Origin: JAWKUK01 sp964402175
GTDB taxonomy: Bacteria > Planctomycetota > UBA1135 > GCA-002686595
Length of the DNA: 64,000 nucleotides
Direction of reading: 5' to 3'
Assembly (NCBI GenBank): GCA_964402175.1
Contig: CAYOBN010000021.1
Span: forward strand, 5,841 to 69,840
Position 1 is the stretch's first letter. Every line of letters begins with the position of its first letter. A program made the translations under genes and the position numbers. Of this stretch, positions 32,792 through 48,619 are shown piece after piece. The notes below the pieces were generated by a model. The model did not search any database, was not told where the DNA came from, and saw nothing but the letters and a program-made list of their open reading frames with translations.

Positions 32792-34318
32792 TCAGCGGCC
32801 TTCGCCAGCCGTGCCCATCGCGCGCTCGAGGTCCGAGAGCGCCTTGGCGTAGTCCGCGCGGGCGCGGCGAGCGTTGCTCGCCGCTTCGATCCAGGACTGC
32901 TGGAACTCGAGCACGCGGAAGGTCGTCGAGAGCTCGGCTTCGAAGCGCGCGCGCTCGGCTTCGAGCTGGCGCAGCGCGAGGTCGAGGCTCTCCTGGGAGG
33001 CCTGCACCGCGGCGGCGCGGTACTCGACTTCGCGCACGGCGCGGCGCACGTCGGCGAGCACCTCGAGCTCGCGCTCGGCGTGCTGGATCAGGGCGGAACG
33101 TACGCGCTCGCGCGCCGCGTGCTCCGCGTTGACCGCCGCGGTGTTGGCCAGCGGCACCTCGTAGCGGAGCTGCACACTCCAGGTCGGGAAGTCGAACTGG
33201 AAGGTGTCACGCGAGGACACCCGCGCCACTTCATCGTTGGCGCCCGCCCCCAGCGACATCGTCATGTCGAGGCCCGCCAGGCGATCCGCGGAGGCGCGGC
33301 GCAGCCGCACCCGCGCCGCTTCGACGTCCTGGCGCGCTTGGCGCAGCTCGCTGCGGCGCTCCTGGGCGAGCTGCCACGCGTCCTCCCACGTGGGGGTCGC
33401 GGCCGGGTCGGCGACGGGCGGGAGGGGGGTCATGGGGACGAGGGCGCGGCGCCACCCCGGTGCGTCCTGGTCGTCGAGCAGGAGCGCCCGCAGCGCGTCG
33501 GCGGCGGTCGCGACCTGGTTCTCGCTCTGCAGGAGCTGCTCGGTGCGGGTGGCGATCTGGGTCTTCGCCTGCAAGACATCAACTTCCGTGCCGTCGCCCG
33601 CGGCGAAGCGCTGCTCTTCGATCTTGAGCTGGTTCCGGCCGAGCTCGAGGGCCGAGCGCCGGACCTCGCGCTGGTCCAGGGCCGCGACGTGGTCCCAGTA
33701 GGCGTTCGCCACGTCGGTCACGAGGGTCTGCTCGGCGCCGCGCGCGGCTTCCAGTGACCGGACCGCTTGCAGGTCGGACACGAGCTGCTGCGACGACGCG
33801 ACCTCGAAGCCCGCCCCGCGCAGCAGGGGATGGATGTACGTGAAGCGCAGGTTGTCCTCGAAGAGGCGCGGCGCGTTGAAGAACGCGTTGTTCGTCTCGC
33901 TCTGCGTCTTGTCGAAGCGCGCCTCGAAGCGGCCGCCGTACGAGAACGGGCGGGTGAGGTCGAAGGCGACGTCCGCGGACTCGGTCTCGATGACACGACC
34001 ACCGGCCAGAGCCGTCGCACCTTCGACCTCCGCGTCCCGGTAGGACGTCGTCGCCGCAAAGGTCCAGTCGAAGGCGCCCCAGCTCGAGCGGGCGTCGAAG
34101 CGCGCGGCTTCGGCCTCGGCCCGCGCGCGCTCGAGGCCCAGGTTGTCGGCTAGGGCGAGGCGCAGGGCGTGCTCGAGGGTCAGCTCCCACGGCGCATCGG
34201 TGTCGAGGGCCGGGGGGGCTGCGGCGGCACCCTCCTGGGGCGCGGCATGTGCGGAAGCGATCGCTGCGGCGATCACCGCCGCCCACACGGTGGGCGGCGA
34301 CAGGGGGGTGAGGCGCAT
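32792..34318 (-). CDS. TolC family outer membrane protein
   Basis: A 508-aa protein with a signal peptide (MRLTPLSPPTVWAAVIAAAIASAHA). It starts at ATG 34318; residues upstream in the open frame are shadow. The mature part has the TolC pattern of two similar halves of long helices: LTLEHALRLALADNLGLERARAEAEAARFDARSSWGAFDW, VTDVANAYWDHVAALDQREVRRSALELGRNQLKIEEQRFAAGDGTEVDVLQAKTQI, then ASADRLAGLDM and a matching second half. TolC-type proteins form trimeric exit ducts for type I secretion or efflux. No inner-membrane pump or adaptor gene is adjacent here. Confidence 0.9.
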   Translation of the reverse strand: MRLTPLSPPTVWAAVIAAAIASAHAAPQEGAAAAPPALDTDAPWELTLEHALRLALADNLGLERARAEAEAARFDARSSWGAFDWTFAATTSYRDAEVEGATALAGGRVIETESADVAFDLTRPFSYGGRFEARFDKTQSETNNAFFNAPRLFEDNLRFTYIHPLLRGAGFEVASSQQLVSDLQAVRSLEAARGAEQTLVTDVANAYWDHVAALDQREVRRSALELGRNQLKIEEQRFAAGDGTEVDVLQAKTQIATRTEQLLQSENQVATAADALRALLLDDQDAPGWRRALVPMTPLPPVADPAATPTWEDAWQLAQERRSELRQARQDVEAARVRLRRASADRLAGLDMTMSLGAGANDEVARVSSRDTFQFDFPTWSVQLRYEVPLANTAAVNAEHAARERVRSALIQHAERELEVLADVRRAVREVEYRAAAVQASQESLDLALRQLEAERARFEAELSTTFRVLEFQQSWIEAASNARRARADYAKALSDLERAMGTAGEGR

Positions 34319-34407
34319 GGGACCGCGCAGGGTAGAGGACAGCGGGGAGCGCGGCCAAGGGGGCCGCAGCATCCCTTACGCAGCACCCCCACCGGGCTTC
34401 TGCCCGC

Positions 34408-35613
34408 TCACCGCCCAGTCCGGTCCGCCTGGTCGCTGCGGTCGGCCAGGGCCTGGAGCCACGCCCGGGCCCAAGGGCCCTCCGCAGCGCCCTCGGCGGC
34501 CAGCGCCGCCCGCAGGGCCGGGACATCCGCTGCCAAGGTAAGGGCCGCCTTCGCCCCGCGCGCATCCACCCCAACCGGAGCCGCCGGTTCGGCCTGGGAC
34601 GGCACCAGGTGCAGGGCCGCCGCCCGGCGGCGTACGGCCGCCGCGTAGCTCCCCGGGGCTGCGGCCGCGAGCTCCGCCGCGGTCGCATCCAGGAGCGCGC
34701 CGAGCTCGCGGGCGTGCCCCACGAGCAGCCGCCGGTCGAGCGCCAGGTCGAGCGCGAGGAGGCGCTCGAGCGGCGTCGTCGGAGCGGCGGGCACGTAACC
34801 CTCGGGCAGGGTGCCCGCGAGGGCCTCCGCGCGCTCGCGCAGGAGGCGCTCGGCGCCGACCTCCGGGCGCCCGGCGCCTGCGGCCGCATGGGCGGCGCGC
34901 ACGGCCGCGCCGAGGGCGCGCAGCGCGGGCGCGTGCTCCTCCGACGCGAGGGCTGGCAGCGACGCGTCGTCCAGCACCTCGATCGGCTCGTGCGCTTCAG
35001 CGGCGTCCGCGGGCGCCGCGGGCGCGCGGCGCTCGATGCGCACCTGGAACCCGTGGGGCTCGGGCGCGCGCCAGAGGTGCCACGCGACGAGCGGCACGAC
35101 CGTCACCTGCACGAGCAAGAGCGCCGCCGCCGCGCGCAGGAGCGCCGAATCGCGCAGCCGGTCCGCCGTGAAGTCGAGCACGAGCCGCAGGTCCCCGCGC
35201 CAGCCGCGGTCGAGGCGCGTCGTGCGCGCGAGCACGCGCCGCGCGATACGTCGCGCGGCGGCGGCGTCGCGCTCGACCGGGGCCGTGCCCCCGTCGCGCG
35301 CCGCCGCGCCGCTCGGGAGCCCCGCCTGGAGCTCCTCGCGCAGCCCGCCGAGGAACCCGCGCAGCGCCGCGATCTCGGCCAGGTGCTGTGGGTCGGCGAG
35401 GAACGCCTCGGCGGCATCGGGGCCGACTTCGGCCGCGAGGGCCGCGCGCTCGGAACCCGGGGCCGCGAGGGCCGCCGCCAGCGCGAGGGCCTCGGTGTTG
35501 TCGATCGGCTCCGCGCCGAGCGCCTCGTCCGGCGTTCGCTCGGGCTCAGAGTTAAAGGGCCCAGGGGGAAAGGGCCCGTCAAAGGGCGAGCCCGCTCGGT
35601 CAGGGTGTGTCAC
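34408..35613 (-). CDS. probable anti-sigma factor
   Basis: A 401-aa protein started at GTG 35613, overlapping the sigma factor stop as GTGA. The N-terminal ~145 residues are cytoplasmic helices. A single membrane segment (LLRAAAALLLVQVTVVPLVAWHLW) is near residues 145-168. A long Ala-rich, presumably periplasmic, domain follows. There is no HxxxCxxC zinc anti-sigma motif, so the call rests on topology plus tight coupling to an ECF sigma gene. It is the last gene of the uvrA-XPB-thi-tsaE operon. Confidence 0.65.
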   Translation of the reverse strand: MTHPDRAGSPFDGPFPPGPFNSEPERTPDEALGAEPIDNTEALALAAALAAPGSERAALAAEVGPDAAEAFLADPQHLAEIAALRGFLGGLREELQAGLPSGAAARDGGTAPVERDAAAARRIARRVLARTTRLDRGWRGDLRLVLDFTADRLRDSALLRAAAALLLVQVTVVPLVAWHLWRAPEPHGFQVRIERRAPAAPADAAEAHEPIEVLDDASLPALASEEHAPALRALGAAVRAAHAAAGAGRPEVGAERLLRERAEALAGTLPEGYVPAAPTTPLERLLALDLALDRRLLVGHARELGALLDATAAELAAAAPGSYAAAVRRRAAALHLVPSQAEPAAPVGVDARGAKAALTLAADVPALRAALAAEGAAEGPWARAWLQALADRSDQADRTGR

Positions 35614-36284
35614 GGGCGCCCCCCAGTCTCTCCTGCGGTGCCGCGGGGCCGCTCGGCGAGCAGCTCGCGCAGCCGGCGCACCGCGTGGAAGACCCGCGAC
35701 TTCACGGTCCCCACCGGGATCTCGAGCGCCGCGGCGACGTCTTCGTACGGCAGCTCGCGCACGACACCCAGCTCGAACGCCGCGCGCTGGCCCTCGGGCA
35801 GCGCGGCGAGCGCGCGGGCGATGCGCCGACCCTCTTCGCGCTCGGCGAGGGCGCTGCTGGGCGCGGGCTGCGCGGGGTCGGCGAGCTCCTCGAGCAGCGC
35901 CTGATCGACGTCGGCGCCCCGGTCGAAGCCCCACCCGGCGCCGGTGCGCGGAGCGCGCTGCTGGCGCCGCACGCGGTCGAACCACGCGTTGCGTGCGACG
36001 CGGTAGGCGAAGCCGCGGAAGCGGCCATCGGGGCGGTAGTGTGCGGCGCTCTGGAACACCTTGAGCAGCGTGTCCTGGACGAGGTCCTCGGCCTCCGCTC
36101 GCGCGGCACCGAGGTGGAGGAAGTAAGCCAAGAGGTGCGGGGTCTCCCCGGCGACGAAGCGCTCGAAGGGCGCGGGGTCGCCGGCTTGGAGGGCTACGAG
36201 GGGGTCACCATCGCGGTCCTCTGGAGCCTGCACTCCCGGGACAACGCGCGGGCGCCGCTCCGGTTCACCCGACTTCGGATCCAT
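35610..36284 (-). CDS. ECF-type RNA polymerase sigma factor
   Basis: A 224-aa sigma-70 family protein. Region 2 is visible as AEAEDLVQDTLLKVFQSAAHYRPDGRFRGFAYRVARNAWFD (about residues 63-103). Region 4 is visible as ALPEGQRAAFELGVVRELPYEDVAAALEIPVGTVKSRVFHAVRRLRELL. ATG 36284 is preferred over the upstream frame, which shadows tsaE. It overlaps tsaE by 20 bp and the anti-sigma gene by 4 bp, so sigma and presumed anti-sigma are made in step. Confidence 0.92.
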   Translation of the reverse strand: MDPKSGEPERRPRVVPGVQAPEDRDGDPLVALQAGDPAPFERFVAGETPHLLAYFLHLGAARAEAEDLVQDTLLKVFQSAAHYRPDGRFRGFAYRVARNAWFDRVRRQQRAPRTGAGWGFDRGADVDQALLEELADPAQPAPSSALAEREEGRRIARALAALPEGQRAAFELGVVRELPYEDVAAALEIPVGTVKSRVFHAVRRLRELLAERPRGTAGETGGRP

Positions 36285-36879
36285 GCCCGGAATCGTCCTC
36301 CGACCCGGCTGCGGCGGCCACCGCGACGCGGGCCGCGAGGGCGGCGCGCGCCCTCTCGAGCCGCGCGGACCAACCGGGGACAGCGCCCGCTCGCGCGACC
36401 CCGGCCTCGCCTTCCGGCGCGTCGAGCGGTGAGAGGAGCGCCCGCCGCCGCCCCAGATCGACGTGCGCGAGGCGCACCTCGAGCCGCGGCACGGGCAGCC
36501 ACGCGGCGACCCGGCCCGCCCACTCGACGACCGCCAGCCCGCCGCCGCGCAGCCAGTCGTCCCCGCCGTCGAGGAAGAGCGCCTTCTCGCGCCCCTCGAG
36601 CCACGCATCGAAGTGGTACAGCGGCAGGCGCCCGCCTTCGAGCGCGTCCATCAGCACGTACGTCGGGCTCGCGACGCTGTCGTCGATCCCGAGGCCGCGC
36701 GCGAGGCCCCGCACGAGCGCCGTCTTGCCTGCGCCCAGGTCGCCCTCGAGCGCCAGGACGTCCCCTGCGACCGCGAGCTCCGCGAGGGCCTCGCCGAGCG
36801 CTTCGGTCGCGGCGACGCCGACGAGCTCGAGCTCGAGCGGCCAGACCGCGCCAGGTCCCCCGCCGTCAACGGCGCCCAT
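36265..36879 (-). CDS. tsaE: tRNA threonylcarbamoyladenosine biosynthesis ATPase TsaE
   Basis: A 204-aa P-loop protein required for the t6A modification of tRNAs, acting with TsaB and TsaD. Walker A GDLGAGKT is at residues 46-53, followed by LVRGLARGLGIDDSVASPTYVLM, LYHFDAWLE and LAVVEWAGRVAAWLP, all family motifs. The C-terminal ~60 residues extend beyond the usual length. ATG 36879 lies inside the end of thiL (14-bp overlap). Confidence 0.93.
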   Translation of the reverse strand: MGAVDGGGPGAVWPLELELVGVAATEALGEALAELAVAGDVLALEGDLGAGKTALVRGLARGLGIDDSVASPTYVLMDALEGGRLPLYHFDAWLEGREKALFLDGGDDWLRGGGLAVVEWAGRVAAWLPVPRLEVRLAHVDLGRRRALLSPLDAPEGEAGVARAGAVPGWSARLERARAALAARVAVAAAAGSEDDSGHGSEVG

Positions 36880-37864
36880 GCTGATACCCCCCCCCGGCCC
36901 AGGGACCCCGGTCGGGGTCGAAGCGCTCACGGCGGCCGTCCGCAGCGCGGAGCCAGAGACCCGCCCCCGGGGTCTCGCCGCCCACCCGCGCGACCCGCCC
37001 GAGCAGCGTCGGGCGCGCGCCGGCGCGGCGCAGCGCGGGGTCCGCCACCAGGGCTTCCCCCGCCGCCCGCGGCAGGGTGGCGATGAGCTCGTGGTCCTCG
37101 CCATCGCCGAGCGCATGGGCGATGGCCGAGCGGCCGCTCGCCCGCGCCGCAGCGCGCGCGTCGCGGTGGATCGGGACCGCCTCGAGGTCGACCTCGAACA
37201 CGACGTCGCTGGCGCGCGCGAGGCGCATGAGGTCCAGCGCGAGGCCGTCGGAGACGTCCATCAGCGCCGTCGCACCGGCGGCGGCCAGGGCCTGCCCGAG
37301 CGCGACCCGCGGCCGGAACGTCAGGTGGCGCGCGGCGCGCGAGCCCCCCACCGGACCTGTCACCAGGAGCACCTGCCCGGGCCGCGCGCGGTCGCGCCCC
37401 GGCGGCGCCGCGCGCCGCGGGTGCTCACCGAGAGCGGTGACCGTCAGCGCCAGCGGGCCGGGGGTGCGCGCGAGGTCGCCGCCGACGAGGTCCGCACCGA
37501 CCGCCCGCGCGGCGCGCCGCACGGCCGAGATCAGCGCGCGCAGCGTCGCGTCGGTGGCCTCGGCCGGTGCGGCGATGGCGAGCGTCACCGCGATCGGCTG
37601 TGCCGCTGTCGCCGCCAGGTCCGAGAGCGCGCGGTTCGCGGCTTTGCGCCCGATGGAGCCCGGCGCGGTGCCCGGGTCGAAGTGCACACCTTCGAGGCAC
37701 TGGTCGACACACACGACAGGTTTGCCGGCGATGGTGTCGAGCACCGCGGCATCGTGCATCGCGCTGCCCGCGAGTCCGCGCGGTCGGGGCCCGCGCGCGA
37801 GCCAGCGGTGCAGCTCGCGCTCACTCCAGGGGAGCCCCTCTGCGGACTTCGTTCGGCGCGTCAT
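36866..37864 (-). CDS. thiL: thiamine-monophosphate kinase
   Basis: A 332-aa AIR-synthase-fold kinase that converts thiamine phosphate to thiamine diphosphate. AMHDAAVLDT replaces the usual 'GDDAA', VCVDQCLEGVHFDP is the metal site, and NRALSDLAATAAQPIAVTLAIAAP, GADLVGGDLARTPGPL and LMDVSDGLALDLMRLA are diagnostic. It starts at ATG 37864, overlapping the thiE stop as ATGA. The degenerate first motif is odd but the other motifs are complete. Confidence 0.92.
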   Translation of the reverse strand: MTRRTKSAEGLPWSERELHRWLARGPRPRGLAGSAMHDAAVLDTIAGKPVVCVDQCLEGVHFDPGTAPGSIGRKAANRALSDLAATAAQPIAVTLAIAAPAEATDATLRALISAVRRAARAVGADLVGGDLARTPGPLALTVTALGEHPRRAAPPGRDRARPGQVLLVTGPVGGSRAARHLTFRPRVALGQALAAAGATALMDVSDGLALDLMRLARASDVVFEVDLEAVPIHRDARAAARASGRSAIAHALGDGEDHELIATLPRAAGEALVADPALRRAGARPTLLGRVARVGGETPGAGLWLRAADGRRERFDPDRGPWAGGGYQHGRR

Positions 37865-38511
37865 GCGGCACCCTCCGTGCGCGGCAGCGCCGCGAGCAAA
37901 TCGAGGGCCGCAGCCACTGGAGCGCGCGCGTCGAAGATCGCTCCGAGCGCAGCCACGCCGCGCGCGCCGTGGGCCACACACGCCGCCGCGGTCTCCGCGG
38001 TGATGCCGCCCAGCGCGAAGACGGGCCGCGCGAGCTCGGCGCAGCGCTCCGCGAGCGCCGCGAGGCCCGTCGGCTCCAGCACGCCGTGCTTCGACGCGGT
38101 CGCGAAGATCGGACTGAACGTCGAGTAGTCCGCCGCCGCGCACAGCGTCAGCGGATCGTGGGCGTGGCCCGAGAAGCCGATGCTCGCGTGTTCCGCGCCG
38201 GCGCGCGCCAGCACACGGCGCGCGTCGTCGGGCGCGAGCGAACGGAACCCGAGGTGCACCGCGTCCGCACCGGCCGCGCCGACGAGGTGCGGCCGGTCGT
38301 GCAGCGCGAGCCAAGCGACATGGGCTCGGCACTGCCGCGCCAGCTCGAGGTACAGACCGTCCGTCAATGCGGGCTCGCGCAGCACGAGCCCGAGGCGCGC
38401 TCCGCACGCGGACCCGAGCGCGCCGACGACGCGCACGAGCTCAGCCTGGGCCGAGCGGTCGAGCGCGCGGCCCGGGGTGATCGCGAGAAGGTCCGGCAGC
38501 GGCGCGGTCAC
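37861..38511 (-). CDS. thiE: thiamine phosphate synthase family protein
   Basis: A 216-aa TIM-barrel protein of the ThiE/TenI family. It starts at GTG 38511, overlapping the upstream stop as GTGA. HDRPHLVGAAGADAVHLGF, SIGFSGHAHDPLTLCAAADYSTFSPIFATASK and VFALGGITAETAAACVAHGARGVAALGAIF follow the family order. ThiE joins the thiazole and pyrimidine halves of thiamine; TenI-like members do related isomerisations. The thiL gene immediately after it supports the ThiE reading. Confidence 0.85.
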   Translation of the reverse strand: MTAPLPDLLAITPGRALDRSAQAELVRVVGALGSACGARLGLVLREPALTDGLYLELARQCRAHVAWLALHDRPHLVGAAGADAVHLGFRSLAPDDARRVLARAGAEHASIGFSGHAHDPLTLCAAADYSTFSPIFATASKHGVLEPTGLAALAERCAELARPVFALGGITAETAAACVAHGARGVAALGAIFDARAPVAAALDLLAALPRTEGAA

Positions 38512-40595
38512 GACAGCTCGACGAGGTAGTCCAGGTCGCGGAAGAGCGAGCGGTAACGGGCGGGGCTCGTCCCGGCACGCAGCAGCACCGTGCGCTCGTC
38601 GATGGTCTTGCGCACGTAGGGGCGCACGCCGGGGTCGCGCGAGAACCGCGCGAGGGAATCGGCGAGGGGCGCCGTCACGCGCAGCTCGGCGTCCAGGTAC
38701 AGCAAACCGGCTTGGTGCGCCCAATCGCGGATCGAGTGCAGCACGTTGCGCGGCACGGGCGTGCGCGCGTTCTGCTCGAGGAGGTCGCACATCCGTGCGA
38801 GCCCCACACCTTCGACGAGGCCGCGGTGCACGGAGCGGTCGCTGATCCGGAAGTGCCGCACGGCGCCGTCCTTTTCGCGGTCGCAGAAGCGGTCCAGGTC
38901 GTGGATCAGCTCCGCGTCGTCGCCGGTCGGGAAGAGCACGACCTCGAAGTCTGCGGTGACGACGAGGTTGCCGAAGACCGGCGGCGCGGTCGACGGATCG
39001 ACGAGCCCGAGCAAACGCGAGCCGATGCGGGTCATCCGCATGGCCACAGGGCGTCCGTGGCGGTCGTAGCCGAGGTCGACGATGCCCAGCAGGTAGAGGC
39101 GTTGTTTGACCCAACCGACGAGGGTCCACGCGAGGCGCTGTAGGTCCTCGCTCGGTCCGAACGAGCCCGGCGGCTGGCTCGCGAGGCGCTCGGCGACGCC
39201 CAGCTCTTCGAGCTGCGCCAAGTACGCATTACGCGCCAGGAACGGCAGGTACATCAGGTCGTACCACACCCCGGGTTCGATGCGCTTCATCAGCCGCAGG
39301 AAGATGCGGCGCATCCGCGGCTGGTGGAAGGAGAGGTTGTTGTCCTCCGCTTCGTCCAGCACGTGATCGAGCAGCGCTTGGAGCTTCGCGTCCAGGTCCT
39401 GCGCCTCGAAGTCGCGACCGCGCGGCGTCAGCGCGAACGTGCGCTCGCCCGTCGATTCGAGCATGCCCGCGGCGTGGGCGAAGCGGTAGATGAACTGCAG
39501 CACGTCCCCGCGCTCGAGCTCGCGGCCCGGGTTCGGGATGAGGTCCTGCAGGATGCGCTTCTCGGTCGTCTTGAAGATCTCGCCCTTCACCGTGAAGCGC
39601 ACGGAGTGATCGATGATGTACGCCAAGAAGCGCGAGATGTTGGCGACGAGGTCGACGCCGAGCGAGGCCTCGTCATGCGGTTTGTCCGGGTCGCTCGGCA
39701 CCGCGACGCGGCGGAACCACGCGAGCGTGACTTCGTTGAAGACCGCCAGCGTCTCGTCGTCGTGTTGGATGCCGAAGCGACCGAGGTCGAGCCGCTCGAC
39801 GGTACCGACCAAGGACTCCTCCAAGATCTTGCGCCAACGGCGGCCGTTCCAGTGCGGCAGCTCGCTCTCCATGCGCTCGAAGAGCTGCCGCGGCAACAGT
39901 CCGCCGAACTCCTGGACGACCTTGCTGACGAGGCCACGCAGACCTTCGGGCAGGCGCTCGATGCGCGCGACGGCTGCGGGCTCCCCCGAGTACATCTTGA
40001 ACATGCGCCGCAGGTGCGCCGGGGCGACGGCTTTCTCAGCGCCCTCACCGTAGATGCGCTCCAAGTGCCCGCGCAAGGTGAAGACGTCGAAGACACCGCG
40101 CGCCGTGCCGCGCCGCTGGCGCAGGACGGACTCCGCCAGGTCCATGGGGATCGCGAGCGCACCCGTGGAGGTCTCCGCCAGGAACGCCTGCTCTCCGAGC
40201 TGCGCCACCGCGGCTTCCAGGTCGAACCGCGAGAGGTAACCGAGCTCTTTCGAGCTCTGCAGCTCCTCGAGCGACAGCTCGTGGCGCGGCGCTGCGAGCA
40301 GCGCATCGAGGACCTCGCGCTGTTTGCGCGGCAACGAGTCGATCCGCACGCGCAAACGCTCGGCTTCGCTCATCCACGCATGGATCCGACCGCGGACTTC
40401 TTCGGCGGTGCCCTTCGGCCGCTCCGTGCCTTCGTCGGCCCAGAAGCGGAATGGAGTTTCGAGGTCTTCGAGGCCGCGCTCACCGAGGAGCGCGGCCACG
40501 GTGAGCGGTCCGGGCGTCGCGATGCGCGAGGTCCGGTACGAGCGCGGCGGCGGCGCCGACTGCGAGCTGTCGTGCGTGTTTCGCTTCGGTGTCAC
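38508..40595 (-). CDS. helicase-associated (XPB partner) protein
   Basis: A 695-aa protein of the helicase-associated domain family often encoded next to bacterial XPB. It starts MTPKRNTHDSSQ. Segments include LRVRIDSLPRKQREVLDALLA (winged-helix-like), FGGLLPRQLFERMESELPHWNGRRWRKILEESLVGT, and in the last third VTADFEVVLFPTGDDAELIHDLDRFCDREKDGAVRHFRISDRSVHRGLVEG, typical of the Helicase_C_3/XPB N-terminal-like region. The first codon overlaps the helicase stop by 4 bp, so the two are translated together. It probably regulates or loads the XPB helicase. Confidence 0.82.
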   Translation of the reverse strand: MTPKRNTHDSSQSAPPPRSYRTSRIATPGPLTVAALLGERGLEDLETPFRFWADEGTERPKGTAEEVRGRIHAWMSEAERLRVRIDSLPRKQREVLDALLAAPRHELSLEELQSSKELGYLSRFDLEAAVAQLGEQAFLAETSTGALAIPMDLAESVLRQRRGTARGVFDVFTLRGHLERIYGEGAEKAVAPAHLRRMFKMYSGEPAAVARIERLPEGLRGLVSKVVQEFGGLLPRQLFERMESELPHWNGRRWRKILEESLVGTVERLDLGRFGIQHDDETLAVFNEVTLAWFRRVAVPSDPDKPHDEASLGVDLVANISRFLAYIIDHSVRFTVKGEIFKTTEKRILQDLIPNPGRELERGDVLQFIYRFAHAAGMLESTGERTFALTPRGRDFEAQDLDAKLQALLDHVLDEAEDNNLSFHQPRMRRIFLRLMKRIEPGVWYDLMYLPFLARNAYLAQLEELGVAERLASQPPGSFGPSEDLQRLAWTLVGWVKQRLYLLGIVDLGYDRHGRPVAMRMTRIGSRLLGLVDPSTAPPVFGNLVVTADFEVVLFPTGDDAELIHDLDRFCDREKDGAVRHFRISDRSVHRGLVEGVGLARMCDLLEQNARTPVPRNVLHSIRDWAHQAGLLYLDAELRVTAPLADSLARFSRDPGVRPYVRKTIDERTVLLRAGTSPARYRSLFRDLDYLVELS

Positions 40596-42372
40596 GGTGA
40601 AGTGCGGCGGTCAGGGCTCGACGACAGCAGGGACTCGGCCTCGACGATGTCGTAGGCATAACCCTGCTCCGTCAGGAAGAGCTGGCGTTTCTCGGCGAAC
40701 TCCTGGTCGCGGCTGGCGAGCGTCACGACGGAGTAGAAGGTGGCGCCTTGCCCATCGGACTTCGGGCGCAGGATGCGCCCGAGGCGCTGGGCCTCCTCTT
40801 GGCGCGAGCCGAAGGTTCCGGAGACCTGGATCGCGACGGAGGCGTCGGGGAGATCGATGGCGAAGTTGCCGACCTTCGACACGATCAGGAGCTTCAAGGT
40901 ACCCGCGCGGAACGCTTCGTAGAGGCGCTCGCGCTCGGGGTTGGGGGTGCGTCCCGTGATCAGCGGCGCACCGAAGTGCGCGGCGAGCGCTTCGAGCTGC
41001 TCGATGTACTGACCGATGACCAGCACCCGCTCGTTCGGATGCCGCTCGACGAGGCGCTCGACGACGGGCACCTTCAGCGGGTTCTCGGAGGCGACGCGGA
41101 ACTTCGTGCGCGTGGCAGCGGCTGCGTAACGCACGCGGCCTTCGTCGTCGAAGGGCACACGGACTTCGACGCAGCGGGCCTCGGCGATGAACCCTTGGGC
41201 CTCCAGCACCTTCCACGGCACGTCGTAGCGCTTCGGACCGATCAGGCAGAAGACCTCGTCCTCCTTCCCGTCCTCGCGCACGAGCGTCGCCGTCAGCCCG
41301 AGCCGCCTGCGCGCTTGCAGGTCGGCGGTCACGCGGAAGATGGGCGCAGGCAGGAGGTGCACCTCGTCGTACACGACGAGGCCCCAATTCTCGCGGCGGA
41401 AGATCTCGAAATGCTCGAAAGGGCCGTCCTTGTCGCGGCGCCAAGTCAGCATCTGGTAGGTCGAGATCGTCACCGGCCGCACGGCTTTGCCGTCGCCCGT
41501 GTATTCCCCGACGTCGTCGGGCGAGAGCTCGGTCTTGTCGAGCAGCTCGTCGCGCCATTGCCGCACTGCGACGGTATTGGTCGTCAGGATCAGCGTCTTC
41601 GTGCCCACGAGGCTCATCACGGCCATACCCGTGACGGTCTTGCCCGCGCCACACGGCAACACGATCACCCCGCTGCCACCGAGCACGGTCCCGCCCGCGT
41701 GGAACGCCGCCGCCGCGGACTCCTGGTAGTTGCGCAGCCCGAACGGCGCGCCCGCGCGCGTCGCCGTGCGCAGCTTGATCGCAAATCGATCTCCTTCGAT
41801 GTAACCGCCGCGGTCGTCGACGGGGAAACCGAGCTTGATCAGTGCTTGTTTGACCGCGCCGCGCTGCAGGTCGTCGAGCCAGATGCGCCCGCTCTCGTCG
41901 ACGGTGCACACGTCGCGCACCGCGCGGTGCCCCAGCACTTCGCGCAGCGTCTCGGGAGCATTCGACACGAGCTCGAACGGGCGCCCTTCACTTCCGCTGC
42001 GCTCGATGCGCAAGAGCCCGTACCGGCTGATCCAGCCGCGGACCTCGTGCATCAGCGCGGGCGGCACGGGCACACAGGAGAGGTCCCACAGCCGCGCCTC
42101 GATCTCCTCGGCGGTGACCCCCATCGCTGCGGCGTTCCAGACGGAGATGGGCGTGATGCGGTACGTGTGCAGGTAGTCGGGGCTCTTCTCGAGCTCCGCA
42201 AACGCTGCGAGCGCATCGCGCGCTTCGGCGAACCGCGGGTGCTCCTCGGTCAGCGGTCGGCCCTCCGCGTCCTTGGCCGGGCGCCCATCGGGACCGAGGA
42301 CGACGCGCACGGTGTGCAGCATCAGCGTGCGGTCGCTCTGCACGATCAGCGGGTTGTCGGGGCGCGGAAAGT

Positions 42373-42376
<4 letters not shown>
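40592..42376 (-). CDS. DNA repair helicase XPB
   Basis: A 594-aa superfamily 2 DNA helicase related to eukaryotic XPB/Rad25. The N-terminal ~200 residues carry the XPB damage-recognition-like region. Walker A VLPCGAGKT is near residue 242, DEVH of motif II near 337, the RxxLGLTATLVREDG motif near 358, and motif VI QEEAQRLGRILRPKSDGQGA near the C terminus. The first codon overlaps the stop of the tandem uvrA by 4 bp (ATGA), strong evidence for a shared DNA repair role. Confidence 0.93.
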
Positions 42377-48315
<5,939 letters not shown>

Positions 48316-48619
48316 GGTCCCTCGGTGTTCCGTCTTCGCGACTCGAACCCGTCGAGCATACCAGCCGCGCGTCCGCCGTGGAAAACGATCCAGTCCGAGG
48401 CACGGCCCTGAACGTGGCGCGCCTCCCGGGCCCTCCGCTGCGGCGCGGCCCCCTCTGCCACCGCGCAGCACACGTCGGCCCCCGTGCACAATGCACCGGG
48501 CGGCCGCCCCCGACCAGGGAGCAGCCGCCCGATGCTGGCGGAGCTCGGCTCCCGCGGAGGGAGCCGGCGACAGTCGGCGCTGGACCGCGGAGCGCAGCGA
48601 GGGGCCGGCCCCCGCGCGC
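48316..48619. other. intergenic region with two hairpins upstream of uvrA
   Basis: This 304-bp region separates the peroxiredoxin stop from the uvrA start. It contains two perfect 8-bp hairpins: 48497-48504 with 48524-48531, and 48546-48553 with 48559-48566. The second is closest to the peroxiredoxin stop codon and may end that transcript. The uvrA promoter must lie toward 48320-48480, but no clear -35/-10 pair is seen. No gene is apparent. Confidence 0.5.
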
